NCBI GenBank assembly: GCA_964019155.1
Contig: OZ025244.1
Coordinates: 3,180,935 to 3,244,934, forward strand
DNA from: Osedax fenrisi
Taxonomy: Eukaryota > Annelida > Polychaeta > Sabellida > Siboglinidae
Direction of reading: 5' to 3'
DNA length: 64,000 nt
The notes under the pieces are model-generated. The model did not search any database and was not told the DNA's origin. It worked only from the letters and a program-made list of their open reading frames with translations. Positions 25,339 through 33,467 of this stretch are shown piece after piece. Both the position numbers and the translations under genes were made by a program. Each line of letters opens with the position of its first letter. The first letter of the stretch is position 1.

Positions 25339-28300
25339 ACATACATATGATTATCAGACATAACAATAACACATACATAAACAGGCAGAATCGCCATAGT
25401 AGGGGTAGGGGGAGTGTCTTCAGGAGAGGATGCCTACACCAAGATAAGAGCTGGAGCGAGTCTCGTACAGGTTACTGTGAACACAGTATATTGTGTATTA
25501 TTCAGTGTTTATTTCAATTACGTATGTCATCGTTAGCAAATATATTTACTTTATATTTTCAACTAAATATTTGCTTGAATAAAAATCAATCGATCAATAA
25601 ATAGAATTGTATTAACTTTGGATTAACCTTTAATTTTAGATAATACTATTCAATTTAATGTTTGTATAATTAGAATCTAAGAAGAAATGTAATTGAAATG
25701 TAATAAACCTAATTACTTGTCATTTATTAATCTATATTTTTTAATAATTAATACCATTAAATAAACTTGAAACTGCATCTGTAACTATAATTCCATTATT
25801 CCACCACTACTTTATTAGTTTTATCACTACTAGATAGATTATGTTCTATTTATATTGTTTTTTAATGTTTTCTACTGTTTTCTAATATTGTTATAATGTT
25901 CTATTTAAATTAACTCTTGTATTGTTACATAATGATTCTGAAACTACTGGCAAGATTTCTCATTATTCTTATATATATTTCCATATATTTCCTTATCGGA
26001 TTACTTATTGATTACAAATGTTTATTAAAAAAAGGTATATTATATATATTTCAGTATTTATAAAATAACACGTAGCATGAGATGTTGATATGTGTATTAT
26101 ATTCATAGTATTAGCAAAGATTTTCCGAAGGAAAGATATAACACTTACGCGAAATCGTGTAATTCGAATTTGTATACAAAATACCCCAGTGCCACCTATA
26201 GCGGGTTACTTTTAGGAACTATGCGTTGTTTATAATGTAAATTCGTATTTAACTATACACTTTTAAAATGTTAAATAATATGCTTTAAATTAATATTTAT
26301 ATGATGAAAACTAAGTGTTCCTTACTAATATATAACAAACAAATATGATATTTATGTTTTAAATGCTATAAGTATATATTTAGTAAGTAAAAGTTAATTT
26401 ATATTGCATGTAATTTAATAGAGCAATGAAAACATTGTTGTATGCAAACAGAGCCGAACCTAAATCTATTTCAGTGATTTCGATACTGCTGCTAGCAGTG
26501 GCTGGGGATATTACTAAATTACGTTGCATGCATAGGGAGTGTTATATCTTTGCTTCGCAAAATCTTTGGTATTAGTGTTTTATTTCTCAATCAATGGCGT
26601 ATCACTTGTAATTATAATAATACTAATAATAATTATTATTATTATTTAGAAGAGATTTTTGTTTTGTCTTTTCTTTTATTGTTTATAGTAAAACTTTATG
26701 TTGTTACTAATAAATGGCTTCACAGTAATATTGAATCCGTTCTATTGTTTCATTAATAATCAACTCGTGAGTGTTAATAGTATTAACTTAATACCCACGT
26801 ACACACATACACACACTACAACACTGACTCACAGCTGTTCACCGCGATGGGATACGACGGGCCCACGCTGATAGCTAAGATCAAGAGAGACCTCTCCGAT
26901 CTACTACAGTTAGTAGCAGTCATGTCTAGTCTACCACGCAGGCATGCGGTCATGCATCTATTGCAGTCAACATAGCTGTGAGCAATCACTTAGGCTATAG
27001 TAGGGACAGGACGTATGTTAACGCATATGTTATGAACATTGTATTCCCCTCTAGTGATGTTATCGTATTACATCCAGTGGTGCAGGTGTACACATTTGAA
27101 TTCGATACAAAAAGCAGCGCAAAAACTCGTTTTTAATCAAATATTTCGATTTGATTACATTAAATTCATAATATAATAGAATAGGGAGATAGATAGCGGG
27201 CGTTCTATCCTCGGTGATTGTAATCAAGTTTAGCGATGGTAACTTCACCTCAATAGAATATTGACATATTGCAATGATAGATAGATAGATTGATTTACTT
27301 ATACACAAATATAATAAAGATAGTTCTCATTTGTGTTTTTGCAAAATAATAATACATAAATAAATAAGCGATTAAATAATATATAAGTAACACAAAATAG
27401 GATTGTTAGTATCTATATACGGGTATTACTATCGTTGTGGATGTTATTGTTGATAATGTTCTGATGTCTATATAGCTATCTAATCGATTCAATGTATTTA
27501 CACATATCACAGTGTATTCATTGATATTTTATTTATAGAAGATTTTCTCATAAAAAATATAAACTAAATTTAGTAAAACTATTTGCAAAAGTAATATCTT
27601 TCACTATAGTGGTGAAATACACTAGCGATATAAATGTTTCACGGTTTACTTAGTTGCTCATCACTTATTTAGGTTGAATACCTAGTAGTACTAGGCTAGT
27701 ACTAATCATTCTCATTACTATAATCTCCATTGTCTGAAGTTGCTTCGATTAATCGTGGCCAGGGAGATAAATAACTTAACTAATAAAGTAAAGAAATGTG
27801 ATTATAACTTAATTACCTAAGAATAATAATACGCATTCGTATATTCTAGTGGATTCGTATTGCCTATTAAAAATTAAATAATTTAATAAGTTTAATAATT
27901 TAATATAACGCATATCAGAATTACAATATACTACTTATAAAACCAACATTATCATTATCATCGCCTGAACTCCTAACACCACCATAACCTAAACCGCAAA
28001 CATCATCATTACATAAACCCTTTTAATCGCCATAACCTTAACCTATACCATTACATCAGCTTCTATCATCACTATTACCTGAACCCCTACCATTACCACC
28101 ATTACATCAGCCTCTATCATCATTAATACCTGAACCCCTACCATTACCACCATTACATCAGCCTCTATCATCATTAATACCTGAACCACTACCATTACCA
28201 CCATTACATCAGCCTCTATCATCATTAATACCTGAACCACTACCATTACCACCATTACATCAGCCTCTATCATCACTAATACCTGAACCCCTACCATTAC

Positions 28301-30271
28301 CACCATTACATCAGCCTCTATCATCATTAATACCTGAACCACTACCATTAACACCATTACATCAGCCTCTATCATCACTATTACCTGAACCCCTACCATT
28401 ACCACCATTACATCAGCCTCTATCATCATTAATACCTGAACCACTACCATTACCACCATTACATCAGCCTCTATCATCACTAATACCTGAACCCCTACCA
28501 TTACCACCATTACATCAGCCTCTATCATCATTAATACCTGAACCACTACCATTACCACCATTACATCAGCCTCTATCATCACTAATACCTGAACCCCTAC
28601 CATTACCACCATTACATCAGCCTCTATCATCATTAATACCTGAACCACTACCATTAACACCATTACATCAGCCTCTATCATCACTAATACCTGAACCCCT
28701 ACCATTACCACCATTACATCAGCCTCTATCATCATTAATACCTGAACCACTACCATTACCACCATTACATCAGCCTCTATCATCACTAATACCTGAACCC
28801 CTACCATTACCACCATTACATCAGCCTCTATCATCATTAATACCTGAACCACTACCATTAACACCATTACATCAGCCTCTATCATCACTATTACCTGAAC
28901 CCCTACCATTACCACCATTACATCAGCCTCTATCATCATTAATACCTGAACCACTACCATTACCACCATTACATCAGCCTCTATCATCACTAATACCTGA
29001 ACCCCTACCATTACCACCATTACATCAGCCTCTATCATCATTAATACCTGAACCACTACCATTACCACCATTACATCAGCCTCTATCATCACTAATACCT
29101 GAACCCCTACCATTACCACCATTACATCAGCCTCTATCATCATTAATACCTGAACCACTACCATTAACACCATTACATCAGCCTCTATCATCACTAATAC
29201 CTGAACCCCTACCATTACCACCATTACATCAGCCTCTATCATCATTAATACCTGAACCACTACCATTACCACCATTACATCAGCCTCTATCATCATTAAT
29301 ACCTGAACCACTACCATTACCACCATTACATCAGCCTCTATCATCACTAATACCTGAACCCCTACCATTACCACCATTACATCAGCTTCTATCATCACTA
29401 ATACCTGAACCCCTACCATTACCACCATTACATCAGCCTCTATCATCACTAATACCTGAACCCCTACCATTACCACCATTACATCAGCCTCTATCATCAT
29501 TAATACCTGAACCACTACCATTACCACCATTACATCAGCCTCTATCATCACTAATACCTGAACCACTACCATTACCACCATTACATCTAACCCCTATCAT
29601 CACTATTACCTGAACCCCTACCATTACCACCATTACATCAGCCTCTATCATCATTAATACCTGAACCACTACCATTAACACCATTACATCAGCCTCTATC
29701 ATCACTAATACCTGAACCCCTACCATTACCACCATTACATCAGCCTCTATCATCATTAATACCTGAACCCCTACCATTACCACCATTACATCTAACCCCT
29801 ATCATCACTATTACCTGAACCCCTACCATTACCACCATTACATCAGCCTCTATCATCATTAATACCTGAACCACTACCATTACCACCATTACAGCAGCCT
29901 CTATCATCACTATTACCTGAACCACTACCATTACCACCATTACATCAGCCTCTATCATCATTAATACCTGAACCACTACCATTACCACCATTACATCAGC
30001 CTCTATCATCACTAATACCTGAACCCCTACCATTACCACCATTACATCAGCCTCTATCATCATTAATACCTGAACCACTACCATTACCACCATTACATCA
30101 GCCTCTATCATCACTAATACCTGGACCCCACAACCCAATAGACAAGACGGCTTCACGAGCATCTCACAGGCAGTTGGAGCTGAACACCGAGCCATTACAG
30201 TGAACATAGCTAAAGAGGTAGAGACTGTGACCGCTTCGTCCCAGTCTGACACCACTGCTACCGTCGCTTAG
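15559..30271 (+). CDS. DHODH: Dihydroorotate dehydrogenase (quinone), class 2, 11 recognised coding segments
   Basis: This FMN enzyme of the mitochondrial inner membrane oxidises dihydroorotate to orotate and passes electrons to ubiquinone, the fourth step of pyrimidine synthesis. Segments: 15559-15768, 18523-18620, 19870-19971, 20722-20783, 21291-21403, 22597-22705, 23808-23917, 24914-25073, 25385-25470, 26835-26908 and 30142-30271. All junctions use GT-AG and the phases close to 417 codons plus TAG; the human protein is 395. Visible are a hydrophobic N-terminal helix, GLAAGFDKHGEAV, VINRYGFNSDG, GINLGKNK, the catalytic serine in NVSSPNTPGL, VSNTTISRP, GGLSGRPL, GVGGVSSG and a final VGAEHR. 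The product carries about 26 extra C-terminal residues. The initiating exon was not found. A possible AATAAA lies at 30569. The gene is likely functional. Confidence 0.95.
15769..16080 (+). repeat. Donor-derived minisatellite after DHODH segment 1
   Basis: Starting at the splice donor, GAGTCATCGGGTTAGTGTGT-like units of about 33 bases recur eight or more times with decay. Each keeps a GTTAGT identical to the true donor, and one unit reads GAGTCACTGGTTAGTG, almost the exact exon-intron junction. The array therefore looks like an expansion of the 5' splice site. Confidence 0.75.
16081..17380. other. DHODH intron, unremarkable stretch
   Basis: Intronic DNA of moderate AT content. No exon-like open frame matching DHODH is required here, because segments 1 and 2 join in phase. 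Confidence 0.5.
17615..17643 (+). repeat. (GATA)n tail of the following - strand LINE fragment
   Basis: Tandem ATAG/GATA units join a (TA)n tract at 17558-17614 to the LINE fragment. The same tetranucleotide, shorter, abuts the related copy at 35971, so it is the 3'-terminal microsatellite of that LINE. Confidence 0.75.
17644..18350 (-). pseudogene. LINE 3' end with reverse-transcriptase C-terminus (copy 1, intronic)
   Basis: On the - strand, coding sequence from about 18350 to the TAA at 18050-18052 reads LTSLSQRRLRADLILAYKII, then NGLVDVDCSGLL and a terminal STPWNLLSNY, the C-terminal domain that follows the reverse transcriptase in many animal non-LTR elements. The remaining 400 bases are 3' UTR. 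It is 5'-truncated and antisense to DHODH. The copy at 35971-36618 is nearly identical, so the family was recently active. Confidence 0.8.
18523..18620 (+). CDS. DHODH: DHODH coding segment 2 (FMN-binding start)
   Basis: After the acceptor ATATTTAG it encodes a WGIEFDNP strand, then GLAAGFDKHGEAVNGL with the lysine and glycines that line the flavin. Donor GG|GTTTAA leaves two bases of a glycine codon (phase 2). Confidence 0.93.
18878..19177 (+). mobile_element. MITE family A, right-truncated copy in a DHODH intron
   Basis: About 97% identical to the first 300 bases of 26115-26568, starting CAAAGATTTTCCGAAGG. It stops at ATTGCATGTAAT without the right terminal repeat, so it is a deleted copy. 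Confidence 0.85.
19845..19869 (+). repeat. Poly-C tract directly before a DHODH acceptor
   Basis: A run of about 13 C precedes GCCGACATTTACAG. It is the pyrimidine tract of the acceptor of segment 3. Confidence 0.85.
19870..19971 (+). CDS. DHODH: DHODH coding segment 3
   Basis: Encodes GFIEVGSITPEPQPGN, then KPRMFRLFKDRGVINR, matching the conserved stretch between the first FMN loop and the NRYGFN motif. Donor AATAG|GTTAGT. Confidence 0.94.
20722..20783 (+). CDS. DHODH: DHODH coding segment 4
   Basis: Encodes YGFNSDGHEIVYKRLQNREK after the acceptor AACAAACAG. YGFNS contributes to the substrate and flavin pocket in the family. The donor GTAAGT is the strongest in the gene. Confidence 0.93.
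21040..21290 (+). repeat. G-run, then CA-rich minisatellite leading to a DHODH acceptor
   Basis: A G12 run at about 21041 (another G-run lies at about 20813, just after the donor) is followed by CACACTACC/CACACATCACC-type repeats from 21120 to the acceptor CTACCAACAG. The strand bias is strong: G near the donor, C/CA toward the acceptor. Confidence 0.8.
21291..21403 (+). CDS. DHODH: DHODH coding segment 5
   Basis: Encodes IMGINLGKNKTSAAESNGDY, then VRKFGHLADYL. The lysine and asparagine of LGKNK bind FMN in the family. The acceptor CCAACAG is preferred; CCCAGTAG nine bases later would remove three residues in frame. Donor CTG|GTCAGT. Confidence 0.92.
21404..21605 (+). repeat. GT-rich GCATCAGTGTGT minisatellite after a DHODH donor
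   Basis: From the donor GTCAGTCAGT onward, units such as TGTGCATCAGTG and TGCGTGCATCAG repeat about 15 times. Exon 21291-21403 is thus flanked by CA-rich repeats upstream and GT-rich repeats downstream. Confidence 0.8.
21739..21791. repeat. Stem-loop in a DHODH intron
   Basis: TTCACACC pairs with GGTGTGAA, and an inner CAGATTT pairs with AAATCTG around GTATAT. It is a symmetric, imperfect hairpin, possibly a small foldback element. Confidence 0.55.
22187..22479 (+). mobile_element. tRNA-derived SINE, full-length copy (S1)
   Basis: The head has an RNA polymerase III box A (TGGCTCAGTGG, 22196-22206) and box B (GGTTCAAGCC, 22240-22249) at tRNA spacing, ending CCGGACCA. The body continues with GGGTCTTAAAATA, AAATGATCGGCTCTCGTTAA, GCGGCTTCGAAGGGACATTA, GTTATAAGTGAAAACTTC and GGATGGGATGAAAGGA, finishing in A-rich sequence. 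The same order is found at 41949-42240 and 34291-34542, with 3' fragments at 30785 and 10383. The acceptor stem does not pair, so this is a SINE and not a working tRNA. Confidence 0.85.
22597..22705 (+). CDS. DHODH: DHODH coding segment 6 (catalytic serine)
   Basis: Encodes VINVSSPNTPGLRKLQGRDQ, then LVADVIAERAKLL. The serine of the SSPN motif is the catalytic base in class 2 enzymes. Acceptor CGTTGTCAG; donor TTAG|GTAATG. An 18-bp tandem duplication repeats this donor immediately downstream. Confidence 0.95.
22926..23012. repeat. Long (TA)n microsatellite in a DHODH intron
   Basis: A nearly uninterrupted TA tract of about 85 bases. Confidence 0.95.
23515..23807 (+). repeat. Degenerate ATGTCCTCACTA repeats leading to a DHODH acceptor
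   Basis: ATGTCCTCACT, TATGTCCTCGTC, CTCACTATATGTCCTTAC and TCCTCACTACATGTCCTTAC recur from 23521 to the acceptor CCTCGCCTATCAG. The sense strand is pyrimidine-rich. The open frame here is a by-product. Confidence 0.6.
23808..23917 (+). CDS. DHODH: DHODH coding segment 7
   Basis: Encodes LPPLLVKIAPDLTHQDKVDI, then AVLASFE. The lysine of LVKIAPDLT is a conserved FMN contact. Acceptor CTATCAG, donor GAG|GTATGC, leaving phase 0. Confidence 0.94.
24360..24605 (+). mobile_element. Probable truncated LINE 3' end with (TTA)n tail
   Basis: A T-rich segment ending ATTCAATAAATTA followed by (TTA)n resembles the 3' ends at about 285 and 10260. No coding motif remains. Lies in a DHODH intron. Confidence 0.35.
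24914..25073 (+). CDS. DHODH: DHODH coding segment 8
   Basis: Encodes TGVDGIIVSNTTISRPSTLE, then SEAGGLSGRPLFELSNQTIR and MYTLTQ. The NTT asparagine and the GGLSG loop bind orotate and FMN in the family. Acceptor ACAACAG, donor CAAG|GTCACC. Confidence 0.95.
25385..25470 (+). CDS. DHODH: DHODH coding segment 9 (phosphate-binding loop)
   Basis: Encodes GRIAIVGVGGVSSGEDAYTK and IRAGASLVQ. The GVGGVSSG loop holds the FMN phosphate. Acceptor ATAAACAG, donor CAG|GTTACT. Confidence 0.95.
26115..26568 (+). mobile_element. MITE family A, complete copy with 7-bp target duplication
   Basis: The left end CAAAGATTTTCCGAAGGAAA and the right end TTTGCTTCGCAAAATCTTTG are inverted repeats of about 30 bases, continuing into GATATAACAC/GTGTTATATC. 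GTATTAG flanks both sides (26108-26114 and 26569-26575). The 454-bp interior has no transposase. The left 300 bases recur at 18878-19177. A weaker match around 42825-42870 (CGCCACCTA and TATAATGTAAATTCGTAT) suggests an older copy. Confidence 0.88.
26835..26908 (+). CDS. DHODH: DHODH coding segment 10
   Basis: Encodes LFTAMGYDGPTLIAKIKRDL, then SDLLQ, corresponding to the human segment after SLVQ. A CA-rich tract (ACACACATACACACACTACA region) precedes the acceptor ACTCACAG. Donor CTACA|GTTAGT; the split codon is completed in the last segment to give QQDGF. Confidence 0.93.
28042..30125 (+). repeat. Minisatellite: about 41 copies of a 51-bp unit in the last DHODH intron
   Basis: The unit begins CCTGAACCMCTACCATTACC and ends with CATCAGCCTCTATCATCAYTAATA. 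Two variants alternate for most of the array (CCAC with ATTAATA, and CCCC with ACTAATA), giving a 102-bp dimer. Less often ACCATTAACACC replaces ACCATTACCACC, and CTAACCCC replaces CAGCCTC twice. Because 51 is a multiple of three, 17-residue periodic frames stay open on both strands; in the DHODH frame ordinary units contain TGA. The array ends about 17 bases before the final acceptor. Diverged units extend upstream to about 27955. Confidence 0.95.
30142..30271 (+). CDS. DHODH: DHODH coding segment 11 (C-terminus and stop)
   Basis: After the acceptor CCCAATAG it encodes QDGFTSISQAVGAEHR, which matches the end of the human enzyme, then about 26 further residues rich in T, S and V (ending TTATVA) and a TAG. 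The acceptor sits directly against the 51-bp minisatellite, and the last unit carries TGG where other units have TGA. Confidence 0.92.
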
Positions 30272-30439
30272 TCATCTGTGATTATATCGTAGTTACAAGC
30301 GATACCCACCACACCACCCGCCACACTGATCATTCTTGTTGTTAGGTCATTTGTTTATTTGTGATTAGTATTTAGCAGTATATTTTAATACCCTGCCATT
30401 TATTATTTTTTCGATGACATTTTATATATTATGCATAAT

Positions 30440-30443
<4 letters not shown>

Positions 30444-30509
<66 letters not shown>
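30444..30509. repeat. (TA)n microsatellite downstream of DHODH
   Basis: An almost pure TA run of about 65 bases in the presumed 3' flanking region. Confidence 0.93.
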
Positions 30510-30512
<3 letters not shown>

Positions 30513-30784
30513 GAGTCCATATGATGTTTATTTTAATAAAAAAAATGTATAAATAATAATTTGTACTGAATAAATTTATTTTATTTCCAATAAGTGTACC
30601 ATTATAGTGTGAATTATGAGATGTTATTATTATATATTGTATAACTTAACAATGTTTAATATTTTACGGTATATTGATTGATTAAACAAATATTTAATCA
30701 AAAGAATTAACATTAAATATTGTCCAGTTATAAAATAAGTTATTGAATTAATAGATAATTTGTAAACAATATTTAATTGTTTTT

Positions 30785-30868
30785 TGGCTTCGAAGGAAAA
30801 AGCCATATGGTTATAAGTGAAAACTTCATCTAAGTTCCTGATGAGATGAAAGGAATACATCCAAATAA
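30785..30868 (+). mobile_element. tRNA-derived SINE, 3' fragment (copy S4)
   Basis: GGCTTCGAAGG, CCATATGGTTATAAGTG, AAAACTTCATCTAAGTTCCT and GATGAAAGGAAT in the order of the SINE body, then an A-rich end. The head is missing. Confidence 0.8.
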
Positions 30869-31776
30869 AACTATTTTAAAATAATTAAATAATAAGTAAA
30901 ATAATTTATTAGACATATAAATACTTGAATCGGAAAATGAATTCACAATTTCATTAAGTTGAAATATTTTGAATAAGTAATACTAATAATGTGCCAATTC
31001 TTTATTTAAATATATTCTTTATTTATAACATAAACACATATTTCTTTAGAATAGGTAAATTAATTCATAATATATATATATATATAAATAAATAGAATTG
31101 TTATTTAATAATAATATAAATAAATATTCAGTAAAACATAACTAAATTGTTTATGTAATGTAGTACAGACTGTAGTCTACAGTACGTGGAATTATATATC
31201 ATGTGATCATATGTGATGGCCACTACATTTAATAGAATAATATATTATGTATTCAACTTTTTGATATATTTGTCTACTTATAAATGTATTCTATATTATT
31301 ATGTAAATTTTACTTATTTTTGTTTTGTACGTTAATAATTTGTTTTAGTTGTATTAATATATTATATTTATTATATTATATTATATGTTTACTGTATGTC
31401 ATTACGTTAATATTTCACACAATATTCAATTGTTGTAACAAAAATATATATTCATACAAAAAATATCTTATAATATAACTTAATCCAATATAAAATACAT
31501 TTCGAATTAGAGTTGGTATTGTTGAATTCTACAAATTTAAATTGTACACCATATACTACATTTTGATACACCTATATTTATCTTATAATATATATTTATA
31601 TAATAATATAATATCCGTATTTATTAATATCAGATTTGAACATAGCCAGGGTAAAAGAAGGTTGTCGATACTTTCCCCCTACTACAATTACACCGAGAAA
31701 AATATTATTAAATGAATTAAATAATCTAATTAATTAAAATAACATAATATAATTATAATAATAATGATAACACGTA
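30869..31776. other. AT-rich intergenic DNA between DHODH and MRPL51
   Basis: No gene, element boundary or RNA gene recognised. Confidence 0.5.
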
Positions 31777-31972
31777 TTAAGGGGATATCACACTATCAGT
31801 ATTTCAGGAAGTGTATACAAGATAAAGTTAACTACAATTATAGTGGGATACCCCTTTACTTTAAGGTAACTTGCCTGAAATATAGTAACTTTAAAGGTGG
31901 TATTCCACTACAACTTGATAGAAAGTGATTTTCTAGCAATTATTTCCGGAAATACTGGTAGTGGGATACCCA
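31777..31972. mobile_element. MITE family B, copy 2
   Basis: Starts TTAAGGGGATATCACACTAT and ends TTTCCGGAAATACTGGTAGT followed by GGGATACCC. It shares five ordered blocks with 9570-9812. The ends are inverted (GGGGATATC.CACTA.CAG against CTGGTAGTGGGATACCC). No coding capacity. Confidence 0.65.
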
Positions 31973-32406
31973 ATTTATAAAAAAATAATAATATCAGTAT
32001 AACATTTTATATATGTCATAAATAATGTAATAATATATATTATATCCAGAAATCAATAATAAACTAAGAGTACATTATAATATCATAATTATACCAATAG
32101 TGTATAAGATTCCAGGATATATATATATAATTATTTTAATAAAATTGTAAAATTAATATGTAGATGATTTAAATTTAAAACATATGTTTTTTACATATGT
32201 AAAAAAAAATTATTTACTTCATAATTACATTTATAGTAGCATAATATATTGATTATCTTGTGTGTAAAATATTTATTATTTTTTTCTGGTGGTTTTGGGT
32301 ACATAGTAGATAGTTGTACATTTTTTTCGTTTTATATAAATATGGATATAATATCAAGACTCCATAAAAACTTCATAAATAAAAAATTAATGAACTATAA
32401 TATATG

Positions 32407-32457
<51 letters not shown>

Positions 32458-33341
32458 CAATATTATATTATATGTTAACCCTGTATTATTCAAATTATGT
32501 TATATATCTGATATATACAATTTACTAATTATTATAATATGCAATTAAATACTCATAGCTTGCACCATCTAAATATATAAATTCAATTAATTATTCTATA
32601 ATTTATGTTGGCGGGTTTAAAGTTCAAGGTTTAAAATTTAAATCAAATAATATTAAATATTATTTTAAATATTCAATTGTAATAATATCACTCTACTATA
32701 TATTTGTATAAGTTCATATAACGTTAGATGATAGATATATTATTTATTAATTATTTAGTTTCAATATATTTTAATACACATTTTTTAAATGAGCGATAAA
32801 ACCAAATATAAATTATAAATATTTACAAATTGTTATTTTATAATATTGATGTTTTATTAAATATATAGTATATAAAAATATCAAGAGTATACTATATTGA
32901 AAATGTGTATAATATAAATAATAATTAATATTTCCTCAGTGCTTAATATTATGCAAAATATTTAGATATTTAATATACATTATTTTTTTGCGTAACCTTT
33001 ACTTAGTAAATTACTATAAAGTTTATTGTAAATATTATAATTAAAATGATATATTTAATCACGTATATTATATACTATATAGCACATTATATATTTAATA
33101 TAATATATATATAATATATAATATAATAATATATACCGTATATGATGCATATCTAGTATATACAATAATATTATATACCTATATGCTATATTATATAGTA
33201 TATACGTGGTAATTACGAGTGACATAAATTGTTTGGCTGTAAATTTGTTGCACCACTAAACCAGTGTTACACTGAGTGTATAGCTTAATACTTTATTAGC
33301 AAGTTCATTAATGAATCACACTACTCACCTATAAGAGCAAG
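31973..33341. other. AT-rich flank upstream of MRPL51
   Basis: Includes a (TA)n tract at 32410-32455. The last 140 bases before the ATG are less AT-rich and presumably hold the promoter and 5' UTR, but no specific element can be named. Confidence 0.45.
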
Positions 33342-33467
33342 ATGAGTAAACTATTCGCTGTGATGAGGATCGGGAGTCTGATGAGAAGTAGTCCTTCCGT
33401 TTTGATCAACACCGTCCCTAATAGAACTGTAACTTACGACCAGAATTCAAACTTCACTAAAGAATTG
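33342..33467 (+). CDS. MRPL51: MRPL51 exon 1 (start codon, targeting peptide)
   Basis: ATG in the context GCAAGATGAG opens MSKLFAVMRIGSLMRSS, an arginine- and serine-containing amphipathic start expected of a mitochondrial presequence. The donor TTG|GTTATT is weak, and its position is chosen because it joins exon 2 in phase. Confidence 0.8.

Noticed and set aside
27060..27308. - strand 82-residue open frame as a gene or LINE piece
   Set aside because: A GATA run at about 27276 hints at a LINE end, but no reverse-transcriptase motif could be recognised; too weak to call.
28042..30125. CRISPR-like array of regular repeats
   Set aside because: Units are contiguous with no unique spacers, and the context is a eukaryotic intron.
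28043..30255. Long - strand open frames made of a 17-residue V/M/I-rich repeat (such as VMIEADVMVVMVGVQVL) as a membrane protein gene
   Set aside because: They are a consequence of a 51-bp tandem repeat whose length is a multiple of three; a + strand frame (PEPLPLPPLHQPLSSLI) is equally open. The array lies inside the last DHODH intron and its end runs into a real + strand exon.
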